Under the pieces are notes generated by a model. It was not told the origin of the DNA and did not search any database. It saw nothing but the letters and a program-made list of their open reading frames with translations. A stretch of DNA of 64,000 nucleotides from CAVTPU01 sp963736695 (GTDB lineage: Bacteria > Actinomycetota > Actinomycetes > Mycobacteriales > Micromonosporaceae): positions 3,038,001 through 3,102,000 of the forward strand of contig CAVTPU010000004.1 in the NCBI GenBank assembly GCA_963736695.1, given 5' to 3'. Each line of letters begins with the position of its first letter. Positions within the stretch are counted from its first letter, which is position 1. Both the position numbers and the translations under genes were made by a program. This document shows positions 22,621 through 31,270 of the stretch, piece after piece.

Positions 22621-23870
22621 GTCGCGTCGCCGAGGGTATGCAGTTCCCGCGCCCGACGGTCGCGTGCGGGGCCGGAGACAACATGCAGACCGGCGATGAT
22701 GATCGACAGCGCGAGACAGCCCAGCCATAGTGTGGCCGCGCCCCAGTGCTGCAGGACGAGGGCGCCGAGCAGCGGGGCGGCGAAGCCGGCGATCGTCCAG
22801 GAAAACGAGAAGACGCCCTGATAACGCCCGCGCATGTCGGACCGGGACAGCTCGGCGATGGTCGTGGAGTTGGACGGCGAATTGAGCATCTCTCCCACGG
22901 TCCAGACCACGACCGCGATCGCATAGAACCAGGCGGTGTGGGCGAAGGCGTTGAGGCCGAAACCGATTCCCATGACGAGTGCTGCGGCCGCCAGCGCGCT
23001 CGCGTGTGACCGGCCTCGCAGCAGGCGGGGCACGAAGAGTTGGCCGGCCACGATGAGCAGCCCGTTGAGCGCGATGATCTGGCCGAAGGCGCTCGCGGAG
23101 AGCCCATCCTGGCCCATGGCGATCGGCAGTGTCGAGATGTGTTGCAAGAAGACGAGTGACGTCAAGACGTTGATGCCGACGAATCCCATAAAGACCCGGT
23201 CGGCGAAGACGTCGGTGAGTCGCCCCCCGTTGGCTGCGACCGTCGATCGGGCCTCCTCGGCCGATTCTTCGCCAGCCGGTTTTCGCCGGAGGGCGATGGG
23301 CGCGCGTGGGGGCTCGGTGATCGTCACGGCGATGAGCGTCGCCGCGGCCGTGGTGGTCGCCGCGTCGAGCACGAACAGGAGCAGATAGTCGACGTCGGCC
23401 ACGAGGCCGGCGATCGTGGCGGCGAAAGCGAAGCCGAGGTTGATCACCCAGTAGTTGAGAGAGAACGCCCGCAGTCGGTCGGCGGCCGGCACGATGTCGA
23501 GCATGAGCGCCGCCATCGCGGGGCGCGCGGCGTCCGAGGTGATGCCGAGCATCAGCACAACGATCGCGATCTCCACTTTGCCGCGAGCGAATCCGAGCGC
23601 CAACATCATCGCCGCGCTGCTGTAGAGCGCGGTGAGGAAGGTCGGCTTGCGCCCCCATCGGTCGGCGAGGACACCGCCGACGAGCGTTCCGATGGCCCCA
23701 CCGGCGCCCCAGAGGCCGAGCACGAACCCGGCATAGGTCGGGCTCAGGTGCCGTTGCTGGGTGAGATAGAACGCGAGGACGATGACGGCAAATGAGCCGA
23801 TCCGGTTGATCAGAGTGTTGGCCCACAGATACCAGAACTGTCGGGGCAATCCGCCAACCGTCGTGCCCAT
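22545..23870 (-). CDS. Major facilitator superfamily transporter
   Basis: A 441-residue transporter with 12 predicted membrane helices. MFS motif A is seen in GGVLADRWGRKPTF near residue 59, and the second half repeats the fold. Central loop residues about 190-220 are charged (RRKPAGEESAEEARS). The drug/proton antiporter (DHA1) group is likely; the substrate is unknown. The C-terminal ~35 residues are cytoplasmic and encoded inside the overlap with the YbjN gene. ATG at 23870 was chosen as the first Met before helix 1. Confidence 0.88.
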   Translation of the reverse strand: MGTTVGGLPRQFWYLWANTLINRIGSFAVIVLAFYLTQQRHLSPTYAGFVLGLWGAGGAIGTLVGGVLADRWGRKPTFLTALYSSAAMMLALGFARGKVEIAIVVLMLGITSDAARPAMAALMLDIVPAADRLRAFSLNYWVINLGFAFAATIAGLVADVDYLLLFVLDAATTTAAATLIAVTITEPPRAPIALRRKPAGEESAEEARSTVAANGGRLTDVFADRVFMGFVGINVLTSLVFLQHISTLPIAMGQDGLSASAFGQIIALNGLLIVAGQLFVPRLLRGRSHASALAAAALVMGIGFGLNAFAHTAWFYAIAVVVWTVGEMLNSPSNSTTIAELSRSDMRGRYQGVFSFSWTIAGFAAPLLGALVLQHWGAATLWLGCLALSIIIAGLHVVSGPARDRRARELHTLGDATQAGEPVEVSSSAPAPVVVRAESAR

Positions 23871-24082
23871 CACCTGTCGGACTCTCCGCACGCGAACCTC
23901 ATTCCCGCAATCTCGACCTGACCGTAATGTCCGTGTCGGTCGCGATGCCTTACACCCTAAGGTCTTCCGCCGTGATCGCGACAGGGAATATCGCCAGTGT
24001 TGATGATCACGATCCGGAACCGGGCGCGTCCGATCTCGACGTGCGCGCACGTCCACGATCGGCATGCGCGAAGATAACGGTC

Positions 24083-24841
24083 ATGAGCACTGGTGTCGGC
24101 ACCCTGATCCTGCTCCGCCATGGCGAGAGCGAATGGAACGCCAAGAACCTCTTCACCGGTTGGGTCGACGTCGACCTCACCGCGCGGGGCGAAGACGAGG
24201 CGCACCGCGCCGGCGAACTGCTGCGCTCCGCCGACGTGCTGCCCGACGTGGTCCACACATCGGTGCTGCGCCGGGCTATTCGTACGGCGGAATTGGCCCT
24301 GCACGCCGCGGACCGACACTGGATCGGGGTGCGGCGCAGTTGGCGGCTCAACGAGCGCCACTACGGTGCGTTGCAGGGCAAGAACAAAAGACAGACCCTC
24401 GACACGTACGGCGAAGAGCAGTTCATGCTGTGGCGCAGGTCCTATGACGTGCCCCCGCCGCCGATCGCCGACGGCGACGAGTTCGCCCAGACGAACGACG
24501 CCCGCTATGCCGCGCTCCCGCCCGAGTTGGTGCCCCACACCGAATGCCTCGCCGACGTGCTCGCGCGTGCGCTGCCCTATTGGTATGACTCGATCGTCGC
24601 CGACCTGCGCACCGGCGCGACGGTTCTCGTCGCCGCCCACGGCAACTCGTTGCGCGCCATCGTCAAGCACCTCGACGGGATCTCCGACACGGCGATCGCG
24701 GGGCTCAACATTCCGACTGGCATTCCGCTGCGTTATGACCTCGACCCGCGCACCCTGCGTCCGGTGACGGCCGGCGGGACCTATCTCGACCCGGACGCGG
24801 CGGCGACGGCCGCAGCGGCCGTCGCCAACCAGGGACGCTAA
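24083..24841 (+). CDS. gpmA: 2,3-bisphosphoglycerate-dependent phosphoglycerate mutase
   Basis: A 252-residue cofactor-dependent phosphoglycerate mutase of glycolysis, interconverting 3- and 2-phosphoglycerate. The catalytic H13 is in LRHGESEWN; NLFTGWVDVDL follows, then LNERHYGALQGKNK and the second His in AAHGNSLRAIVKHL. The C-terminal tail ends in an Ala-rich stretch. The order gpm1-senX3-regX3 matches Rv0489-Rv0491, with phoU inserted on the other strand here. Start ATG at 24083 fits the family beginning. Confidence 0.96.
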   Translation: MSTGVGTLILLRHGESEWNAKNLFTGWVDVDLTARGEDEAHRAGELLRSADVLPDVVHTSVLRRAIRTAELALHAADRHWIGVRRSWRLNERHYGALQGKNKRQTLDTYGEEQFMLWRRSYDVPPPPIADGDEFAQTNDARYAALPPELVPHTECLADVLARALPYWYDSIVADLRTGATVLVAAHGNSLRAIVKHLDGISDTAIAGLNIPTGIPLRYDLDPRTLRPVTAGGTYLDPDAAATAAAAVANQGR

Positions 24842-24878
24842 CCCGCCCCCTGTTTCCGCGAGAGCGCGGGCGCGGGAA

Positions 24879-25529
24879 TCAGGCCTGCTGCTCGCCGGTG
24901 ACGAGAAAGACGACGTGCCGGCCGGCGTTGACGGCGTGATCGGCGAACCGCTCATAGAACCGGCCGAGCAACGCGCCGTCGATCGCCGACTCGACGCCGT
25001 GCCGCCACGCCGCACCGAGCAGCACCACGAACAGTCCCCGGTGCAGTTCGTCCATCGCGTCGTCATCGGACTCGAGTTCGGCGGCGCGGGTCGCGTCATG
25101 GTCGGCCAGCACTCGGCCGATCTTGCCGGCGATTCGGTCGGCGACGGCCGCCATCTCCTCGATGACCGACGCCAGCTCGTCCGGCACCGCCGACGCCGGG
25201 TGCCGGCGCAGCGCCGTCTTCGCGACGTGCTCGGCGAGGTCGCCCATGCGCTCAAGGTCGCCGCCGATATGCAGAGCGGTCACCACCAGGCGCAGGTCCG
25301 ACGCCACCGGCGCCTGTTGGGCGAGCAACGACAGCACCCGCTCCTCGACCTGGGCGTGCAACTCGTTGATGACGCTGTCGCCGACGATGACCGCCTCGGC
25401 GAGTTCTCGGTCGGCGGTGAGCAGGGCCGTGGTGGCTCGGCGCATCGCGGTGCGGGTCGCCTCGGCCATGCCGACCAGCAGCGAGCTCACCTCGGCCAGC
25501 TCGGCCCTAAACTCCGTACGCATATCCAC
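24879..25529 (-). CDS. phoU: Phosphate-signalling regulator PhoU
   Basis: A 216-residue all-helical protein with two PhoU repeats. Each carries the metal-binding E/DxxxD pattern (LERMGDLAEHVAK near residue 94; YERFADHAVNAGRHV near residue 192). It links the Pst phosphate transporter to the SenX3 kinase and damps Pho signalling. It diverges from senX3-regX3, so one 175-base interval controls both sides and holds a PHO-box-like repeat. The start may be the Met two codons later. Confidence 0.95.
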   Translation of the reverse strand: MDMRTEFRAELAEVSSLLVGMAEATRTAMRRATTALLTADRELAEAVIVGDSVINELHAQVEERVLSLLAQQAPVASDLRLVVTALHIGGDLERMGDLAEHVAKTALRRHPASAVPDELASVIEEMAAVADRIAGKIGRVLADHDATRAAELESDDDAMDELHRGLFVVLLGAAWRHGVESAIDGALLGRFYERFADHAVNAGRHVVFLVTGEQQA

Positions 25530-25593
25530 TCCCTGTGCCGCGACCCGGTGGTTGACCTGGCGGCGAGGCTACGCGGGCGGCGCGGCCAACGAA

Positions 25594-25609
25594 GTGAACC
25601 GGGGTTAAC
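25594..25609 (-). promoter_or_regulatory. PHO-box-like direct repeat between phoU and senX3
   Basis: On the minus strand GTTAAC (25609-25604) is followed by GTTCAC (25599-25594), in the context GTTAACCCCG-GTTCACTTCG. Actinobacterial PHO boxes bound by PhoP/RegX3 are GTTCAC-type direct repeats, usually with an 11-base period. Here the period is 10, so the assignment is tentative. Confidence 0.35.
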
Positions 25610-25691
25610 GAAGCTCGGCGGGACCATGAACATTGCTCGACGAACATCGCATTGCGGGTGCTAAGGAGCAGCTCGAACGCCACAATCCGCC

Positions 25692-25697
25692 TACGAT
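25692..25697 (+). promoter_or_regulatory. Candidate -10 box, leaderless start of senX3
   Basis: TACGAT lies 7 bases before the GTG at 25705. This supports starting the kinase at that GTG rather than 24 codons upstream. Confidence 0.5.
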
Positions 25698-25704
25698 CGG
25701 CGAC

Positions 25705-26883
25705 GTGGAGTGGACCACGGCCGTCGGCTGGCAACGCCGATCGCCCGATCAACCGGACCTGCCCGGCCCGCAGGCCCTCGCCGACGCGTTGACCACGCTT
25801 CGCACGGGGGTATTGGTGCTCGATGGTGCTGATGAGGTTGTGCTCGCCAACCCGGCCGCAACCGAGTTAGGACTGGTGCGCCCAGACATCTCCGACACTC
25901 ATGTGCAGGCGGCCATCCGTACCCTCGCCGGTCAGGTCCGGCAGAGCGGGGTTCGTCGCGAGGTCGAGCTTGATCTGTCCCGACCCGCCGCGCCGCCGCG
26001 TCGGAGGGGTGGCCTGGTGGGGGTCAGGGTGCACGCGGTGCCGCTGACCGGCGCCGGCTATGGCCCAGGGCACGTGGTGATCGAGGCCGTGGATGTCACC
26101 GAGGCGCACCGGGTGGCCCGTGTGCGTCGCGACTTTGTGGCGAACGTCAGTCACGAGCTGAAGACGCCGGTGGGGGCGCTTGGGCTGCTCGCCGAGGCGT
26201 TGCTGGAGGCTGGCGACGACTCCGAGGCCGCCCGTCGGTTCGCCGACCGGATCAGCCACGAGTCGCGGCGGTTGGCCCGCTTGATCAAGGAGCTCCTCGA
26301 GTTGTCCCGGCTGCAGGGTGCGGAGCCGCTGCCGGTGCCGGTGCCGGTCGCCCTCGACCGCATCGTCAACGAGGTGATCGACCGCACCCGCACCGAGGCC
26401 GCCGCGAAACACATCGAGGTGACCGTGGCGGGTGATCGGGGTTTGGTGGTCTACGGCGACGAGGGGCAGCTCGTCACGGCGGTGGCGAATCTTGTGGAGA
26501 ACGCCATCGCCTATTCTCCGGAGGAGACCGCCGTCGCGGTGCGGTTGCGCGCCGGGAGTGAGGTGGTGGAGGTCGCGGTCGCCGACCACGGCATCGGGAT
26601 CGCCTCAAAGGATCTCGACCGGATCTTCGAACGCTTCTATCGTGCCGACCAGGCCCGCTCTCGGGTGACCGGCGGCACGGGTCTCGGGCTGGCGATCGTG
26701 AAACACATCACCGTCAACCATGGTGGTGAGGTTGTTGTCGACTCGACGGTCGGCGTGGGCTCGACGTTCACCCTCCGGTTGCCGGCCCGTCGACCGGAGG
26801 CCGCCGGCGGGAAACCGCAGCCGGATGAGATCGGTCCGGTGCCCGCAGATGGTGTGCACCGGCTGGGGAAGGACCACAGATGA
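25705..26883 (+). CDS. senX3: Sensor histidine kinase SenX3-like, without membrane segments
   Basis: A 392-residue kinase of the SenX3/PhoR group. A PAS-like region (about 25-135, with VLDGADEVVLANPAATELGLV) precedes the H-box FVANVSHELKTPVGALGLLAEALL, with H150 as the phosphorylated residue. N, G1 and G2 boxes follow (NLVENAIAYS, DHGIGIASKDLDRIFERFYR, GGTGLGLAIVKH). The N-terminal two-helix membrane anchor of mycobacterial SenX3 is absent, even if the frame is extended 24 codons upstream. It should be cytoplasmic, with PhoU and Pst as its likely partners. regX3 overlaps its stop (ATGA). Confidence 0.93.
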   Translation: MEWTTAVGWQRRSPDQPDLPGPQALADALTTLRTGVLVLDGADEVVLANPAATELGLVRPDISDTHVQAAIRTLAGQVRQSGVRREVELDLSRPAAPPRRRGGLVGVRVHAVPLTGAGYGPGHVVIEAVDVTEAHRVARVRRDFVANVSHELKTPVGALGLLAEALLEAGDDSEAARRFADRISHESRRLARLIKELLELSRLQGAEPLPVPVPVALDRIVNEVIDRTRTEAAAKHIEVTVAGDRGLVVYGDEGQLVTAVANLVENAIAYSPEETAVAVRLRAGSEVVEVAVADHGIGIASKDLDRIFERFYRADQARSRVTGGTGLGLAIVKHITVNHGGEVVVDSTVGVGSTFTLRLPARRPEAAGGKPQPDEIGPVPADGVHRLGKDHR

Positions 26884-27563
26884 GCCGGGTTCTGGTCGTC
26901 GAGGACGAAGAGTCGTTCTCGGACGCGCTGTCCTACATGCTGCGCAAGGAGGGGTTCGACGTCGCGATCGCCGCGACTGGCCCACAGGCGTTGACCGAGT
27001 TCGACCGCGATCGTCCCGACATTGTGCTGCTTGACCTCATGTTGCCCGAGATGTCGGGCACCGAGGTGTGCCGGCAGCTTCGGCAGAAGCCGTACGTGCC
27101 GATCATTATGATCACGGCCCGGGACAGCGAGATCGACAAGGTGGTCGGCCTGGAGATCGGCGCCGACGACTACGTCACCAAGCCCTATTCGCCGCGGGAG
27201 CTGGTGGCCCGGATTCGAGCCGTGCTGCGTCGGCCCGCCACGGAAGCCGCCGAGTCCACCGACGCGACACTCACCGCCGGGCCGGTGCGCATGGATGTGC
27301 AGCGTCACGTCGTCACCGTCGCCGGCACATCGGTCCCCCTGCCGCTCAAAGAGTTCGAGCTGCTGGAGTTGTTGTTGCGCAACGCGGGCAAGGTGCTCAC
27401 CCGGGGGCAGCTCATCGACCGGGTCTGGGGCGCCGACTATGTGGGCGACACGAAGACCCTCGACGTGCACGTCAAACGCCTGCGTTCCAAGGTCGAACCC
27501 GAACCGTCGAGTCCGCGCTTCATCGTGACGGTGCGCGGTTTGGGCTACAAATTCGAACCGTGA
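26880..27563 (+). CDS. regX3: Response regulator RegX3 (PhoP-type)
   Basis: A 227-residue OmpR/PhoB-class regulator. The receiver domain keeps the acidic pair in VVEDEES, phospho-acceptor D52 in VLLDLMLP, T80-type ITARDS and the Lys in DDYVTKPYS. The C-terminal winged helix carries RGQLIDRVWGADYVGDTKTL and DVHVKRLRSK, identical over long stretches to M. tuberculosis RegX3. It activates phosphate-starvation genes. Four of its six Tyr codons are TAC, unlike most genes here. The ATG overlaps the senX3 stop. Confidence 0.96.
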   Translation: MSRVLVVEDEESFSDALSYMLRKEGFDVAIAATGPQALTEFDRDRPDIVLLDLMLPEMSGTEVCRQLRQKPYVPIIMITARDSEIDKVVGLEIGADDYVTKPYSPRELVARIRAVLRRPATEAAESTDATLTAGPVRMDVQRHVVTVAGTSVPLPLKEFELLELLLRNAGKVLTRGQLIDRVWGADYVGDTKTLDVHVKRLRSKVEPEPSSPRFIVTVRGLGYKFEP

Positions 27564-27584
27564 TCCCGCGTTCGGTCGTTGCGG

Positions 27585-28421
27585 TTAGCCGTTGGTCGCC
27601 GCCGCAGTCGCTGGGTGTACGGCGATAAGCCCCGACGCCTCACGGGCGGCGCACAACCGGGCCAACTCGTCGTAGGCCTTCGCCCCGATCAGCGCGATGA
27701 GTTCCGGCTTATAGGACAGATACATCGCTTCGGTGCCGACGTGCGCGTCGGGCGCGGAGGTGCAATACCAGTGCAGGTCGTGCCCGCCTTCGCCCCAGCC
27801 CCGCCGGTCAAACTCGGCGATGACCGACAGCAGGATGCGTGAGCCGTCCGGTCGGGTCGTCCACGTCTGGTCCCGCCGCACCGGCAACTGCCAACAGACG
27901 TCGGGCTTGTATTCCAACGGGTGCACGCCGTCGCGCAACGCCTGGCCGTGCAGTGCACAGCCGCCGCCACCGGCGAAGTTCGCATCATTGAGGAAGACAC
28001 AGGGGCCGTCGAGCTGAGTCGCGGTGCGTCGGGCCGGCGTGGTTCCGTCGACAGTGTCCATCTCGGTGTAGTTCTTGAATCCGCGCCGGTAATGCTGCCA
28101 GTGCTCGGCGGTCAGCTTGCGTGCCGCCGAACGCAGCCGCTTCTCGTCATCCGCGTCGGTGAAGAACGCGCCGTGTGAGCAACAGCCGTCGGCCGCTCGG
28201 CCCTTGATGATGCCCTGACACGCGGTGCCGAAGACGCACGTCCACCGGGACAGCAGCCACGTCAGGTCGGCGCGCACGATGTGGTCCGGGTCACCGGGGT
28301 CGGCGAACTCCACCCACTCGCGGGGAAAGTCGAGTCCGACCTCGCGGGGGCGTCTGGGCTCCACCGACACCTGGACCGGCAGCTCATCACGGCGAACACT
28401 GCGGCGCTTACTCATCGGCAC
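27585..28421 (-). CDS. Conserved Cys-rich protein, Rv0495c-like
   Basis: A 278-residue cytoplasmic protein with a spaced set of Cys residues: CVFGTACQG, then ADGCCSHGAFF, CVFLND, GGCALHGQAL, DVCWQLPVR and WYCTS. The pattern resembles metal- or Fe-S-binding Cys clusters of the YkgJ/DUF3109 type. The position beside ppx and near senX3-regX3 matches Rv0495c. The function is not established in what I can see; a redox or metal role is inference. The start may be ATG 28421 or the Met two codons later. It converges on regX3. Confidence 0.78.
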   Translation of the reverse strand: MPMSKRRSVRRDELPVQVSVEPRRPREVGLDFPREWVEFADPGDPDHIVRADLTWLLSRWTCVFGTACQGIIKGRAADGCCSHGAFFTDADDEKRLRSAARKLTAEHWQHYRRGFKNYTEMDTVDGTTPARRTATQLDGPCVFLNDANFAGGGGCALHGQALRDGVHPLEYKPDVCWQLPVRRDQTWTTRPDGSRILLSVIAEFDRRGWGEGGHDLHWYCTSAPDAHVGTEAMYLSYKPELIALIGAKAYDELARLCAAREASGLIAVHPATAAATNG

Positions 28422-28500
28422 AGCCTACGCGGTCGACGTCACCCAGTTTCTCCTTGGCGGCATCGATCCAGACGACGCTGTGAAGTGCTTAGGTGAACGC

Positions 28501-29418
28501 ATGCGACTCGGCGTGCTCGACGTGGGCTCCAATACCGTGCACCTGCTCCTGGTGGACGCGCACCGGGGCGCGCATCCCTGGCCGGCCTTCAGCGAGAAGT
28601 CCGTCTTGCGACTCGCGGAGCGAATCACCCCGGACGGCGGCATCGCAGCCGAGGCCGCCGATGAGCTCGTCGCGGCGATCGCCTCAGCCCGCGACGCGGC
28701 AGCCGAACACGGCGCCGACGAGATGCTCGCGTTCGCCACTTCGGCGGTGCGTGACGCCGTCAACTCGGCCGACGTGCTCGCCCGCGTCGCGGGCGAAACA
28801 GGGGTGAAGCTGCGGGTGCTGCACGGGCAGGACGAGGCGCGGCTGACCTTCCTCGCCGTGCGCCGATGGTTCGGCTGGTCGGCCGGCCGGCTGTTGGTGC
28901 TCGACATCGGCGGCGGGTCATTGGAGATCGCGGCCGGCATCGACGAGGAACCGGACGTGGCGTTGTCGTTGCCGCTCGGTGCGGGCCGACTCACCCGGGA
29001 TCGCCTCTCCGCCTCGCCGCCGACGGCCGCAGAGGTCAGCGCACTCGTTGACCACATCACCCAGCAGCTCGCCGAGATCGATGACCTGACCTGGGACCGA
29101 GTGGCCGTGACGTCCAAGACCTTTCGCACGTTGGCGCGCCTCGCCGGCGCTGCCCCGTCCGCTGCCGGCCTCAGGGTGCCGCGTCGGTTGACCCGCACCG
29201 GACTTCACCAGGTGCTGGGGTTCATTCGGCATATGAACTCGGCGGCGTTGGGTGAGATGGACGGGGTCGACCCTGGGCGGGCCCGCCAACTGCTCGCCGG
29301 CGCGGTGGTTGCCGAGACCACGATGCGCCACCTCGGCATCACCGAGGTTGACGTGTGTCCGTGGGCGCTGCGTGAGGGCGTGATCCTGCGCCGCCTCGAC
29401 GCGCTCACGTCGGTCTGA
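28501..29418 (+). CDS. ppx: Ppx/GppA family exopolyphosphatase
   Basis: A 305-residue ASKHA-fold phosphatase. The phosphate-binding loops are LDVGSNTVHLLLVD (residues 6-19) and LVLDIGGGSLEIAAG near residue 138; SAVRDAVNS and EEARLTFL-type (QDEARLTFL) lie between. It hydrolyses the ends of inorganic polyphosphate or pppGpp. It is of the short actinobacterial class (Rv0496), lacking the C-terminal HD domain of E. coli PPX. The position beside senX3-regX3 and phoU fits phosphate metabolism. The ATG has TTAGGT 6 bases upstream. Confidence 0.93.
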   Translation: MRLGVLDVGSNTVHLLLVDAHRGAHPWPAFSEKSVLRLAERITPDGGIAAEAADELVAAIASARDAAAEHGADEMLAFATSAVRDAVNSADVLARVAGETGVKLRVLHGQDEARLTFLAVRRWFGWSAGRLLVLDIGGGSLEIAAGIDEEPDVALSLPLGAGRLTRDRLSASPPTAAEVSALVDHITQQLAEIDDLTWDRVAVTSKTFRTLARLAGAAPSAAGLRVPRRLTRTGLHQVLGFIRHMNSAALGEMDGVDPGRARQLLAGAVVAETTMRHLGITEVDVCPWALREGVILRRLDALTSV

Positions 29419-29497
29419 GCGTGGGTGGCTGGCGCCGTGCCGGCAGGGCGAACGGCCGGCACGGCCACTCGCCGGGCGGATCAGCGGTCCTCGGCGC

Positions 29498-29503
29498 TAC
29501 CCT
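29498..29503 (+). promoter_or_regulatory. Candidate -10 box of the sugar isomerase gene
   Basis: TACCCT ends exactly 6 bases before GTG 29510. It favours that GTG over the adjacent GTG at 29507. Confidence 0.45.
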
Positions 29504-29509
29504 GACGTG

Positions 29510-30328
29510 GTGACCTCCCCGCACATTCCGGTTCTGCTCTCCAGTTCGTCGGTCTATCCCGAGCCCACCGCCGCGGCATTCGAGGTCGCCGCCCAGCTGG
29601 GCTACGACGGCGTCGAGGTCATGGTGTGGACCGATCCGGTCAGCCAGGACGCGTCGGCGCTGAATGGGTTGGCGCAGCACTATGGCCTTGTTGTGGGCTC
29701 GGTGCACGCTCCGTGCCTGCTCGTCACCCAACGGGTGTGGAGTCCAGATCCCTGGGAGCGTCTGCGCCGCTCCGCAGTGCTCGCCGAAGAGGTGGGCGCG
29801 CCCGTGGTGGTCGTGCATCCCCCGTTCGCGTGGCAACGCGGCTACGCTCGCACGTTCGCGGCGGGGCTGCGCCGGCTTCGGCGTACGTTTCCTGGGGTTT
29901 CTTTTGCCGTGGAGAACATGTTTCCGCTGCGGGTGCGTGGGCGGGAATTCGTCCCCTATCTGCCGGGGTGGAATCCGACCGAGGTGGGACACGCTGCCTA
30001 CACCCTCGACTTGTCTCACTGCGCAGCGGCGCGCACCGACGCGTTGGCGTTGGCCGACACGATGGGCTCGGCGTTGAACCACGTGCATCTCGGTGACGGC
30101 ACCGGGGAACGCCGCGACGAACACCTCGTGCCGGGGCGCGGCTCGCAGCCATGCGCCGAACTGCTCGATTCGCTGCGGGGACGGGGTTTCACGGGTTCGG
30201 TCGCGGTTGAGGTGGCGACGAGAAAGGCGCCGTCACGCCAGGTGCGCCTGGATGACCTCGGCGAGGCGTTGGCTTTCGCGCGTCGGCATCTCGTGGATCG
30301 TGAGACGACGCCCCACACGCGTTCATAG
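29510..30328 (+). CDS. Sugar phosphate isomerase/epimerase (xylose isomerase-like TIM barrel)
   Basis: A 272-residue AP-endonuclease-2/xylose isomerase-like TIM barrel (Rv0498-like). Metal-ligand strands: GYDGVEVMVW, VHAPCLL, VVVVHPPFAW, FAVENMFPLR, YTLDLSHCAA, LNHVHLGDGTGERRDEHLV and SVAVEVATRK. The alternating Glu, Asp and His pattern is complete, so it is likely an active metal-dependent isomerase or epimerase. The substrate is unknown. Gene order after ppx matches Rv0496-Rv0498 (a membrane gene equivalent to Rv0497 is absent). Confidence 0.88.
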   Translation: MTSPHIPVLLSSSSVYPEPTAAAFEVAAQLGYDGVEVMVWTDPVSQDASALNGLAQHYGLVVGSVHAPCLLVTQRVWSPDPWERLRRSAVLAEEVGAPVVVVHPPFAWQRGYARTFAAGLRRLRRTFPGVSFAVENMFPLRVRGREFVPYLPGWNPTEVGHAAYTLDLSHCAAARTDALALADTMGSALNHVHLGDGTGERRDEHLVPGRGSQPCAELLDSLRGRGFTGSVAVEVATRKAPSRQVRLDDLGEALAFARRHLVDRETTPHTRS

Positions 30329-30356
30329 ATCGTGGCTCGTCGTCGCGCCGTGCGTC

Positions 30357-30362
30357 TAGCGT
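30357..30362 (+). promoter_or_regulatory. Candidate -10 box of the Rpn-type gene
   Basis: TAGCGT lies 7 bases before the ATG at 30370. Confidence 0.4.
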
Positions 30363-30369
30363 TGATGTC

Positions 30370-31257
30370 ATGCCGAGCGCCGAACATGAGACACCGATCG
30401 CATTGGCCAAATTGGACCCCGGCCTGGCGGCCTGGCTGCTGACGAACCTGTTTGATATCAAGGTTCCTGACTATCACCATGCCCGCACGGTGGCCACCGA
30501 CGTTCGCGTCGTGGTGCCACGCACCTATCACGCCGACGGAATGCTGGTCTTCAGCGACTCGGACGATCAGCCGGTGCTGGCGGTGGTCTTGGAGGTTCAG
30601 CGGCGCTGGGACAGCGGCAAGAGGTGGACCTGGCGGCTTTACGTGGCACAACTGGAGGCCGAACTGACGGTCAACGCCGCGCTTATCGTCTATTGCCCGG
30701 ATGCGATGGTCGCCCGGCGATATCGCGACATGTGCGAGGCCGACGGAGTCAGCCTGCTACTTCGACCGTTGATCTTCACACCACACGACGTTCCACTGAT
30801 CATCGAGACGGAGGTCGCTCAGACACACCCGGCGTTGGCGGTGCTCGCGGCCCTCTGCCACGCCAGCGGACCCAACGTTGACGCCGCGTTCCCCGCGCTT
30901 GCCGCGGCGCTTCAAGCGCTCGGCCCCAGCAAGGCGATCTTGTACTATGACATTGTGCTGGCCGGGCTGCCCGAAGCCCCCCGGACACGTTGGGAGGCAT
31001 TCATGACCACCACCATCGGCTCCAGCTATCGCAGCGAGCTCCTTCAAGAAATCGACGCCCGGGGCGAAGCTCGTGGGGAGACCCGTGGGGAGGCCCGCGG
31101 CGAAGCCCGGGCGGTGCTGACTGTGCTGGAAGCCCGTGGTGTGACGGTGCCCGCCGAAGCCCGCGAGCGGGTTCTCGCCTGCACCGACTTTGACCAACTC
31201 GACATCTGGCTCCGCCGGGCGGGCACCGCGACGACGTCCGACGACGTCCTCGACTAA
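30370..31257 (+). CDS. Rpn/YhgA-like PD-(D/E)XK nuclease family protein
   Basis: A 295-residue protein. The N-terminal half has a PD-(D/E)XK-type core, PVLAVVLEVQRRWDSGKRWTWRLY, where E-V-Q replaces E-x-K as in Rpn recombination-promoting nucleases and related transposase-like proteins. A proline- and Ala-rich middle follows. Near residues 230-248 a short run of RGEA/RGET units (DARGEARGETRGEARGEAR) precedes a C-terminal helix. Such Gly-Glu runs are common in this family and vary in length. It may act in DNA recombination or phage defence; no partner is adjacent. It is probably an accessory gene. Confidence 0.72.
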   Translation: MPSAEHETPIALAKLDPGLAAWLLTNLFDIKVPDYHHARTVATDVRVVVPRTYHADGMLVFSDSDDQPVLAVVLEVQRRWDSGKRWTWRLYVAQLEAELTVNAALIVYCPDAMVARRYRDMCEADGVSLLLRPLIFTPHDVPLIIETEVAQTHPALAVLAALCHASGPNVDAAFPALAAALQALGPSKAILYYDIVLAGLPEAPRTRWEAFMTTTIGSSYRSELLQEIDARGEARGETRGEARGEARAVLTVLEARGVTVPAEARERVLACTDFDQLDIWLRRAGTATTSDDVLD

Positions 31258-31270
31258 AGCGTCTTATCGC

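Noticed and set aside
21985..23826. 613-codon frame on the minus strand in another phase of the MFS region
   Set aside because: Runs through mshA, YbjN and MFS genes; Arg/His-rich mirror sequence without motifs.
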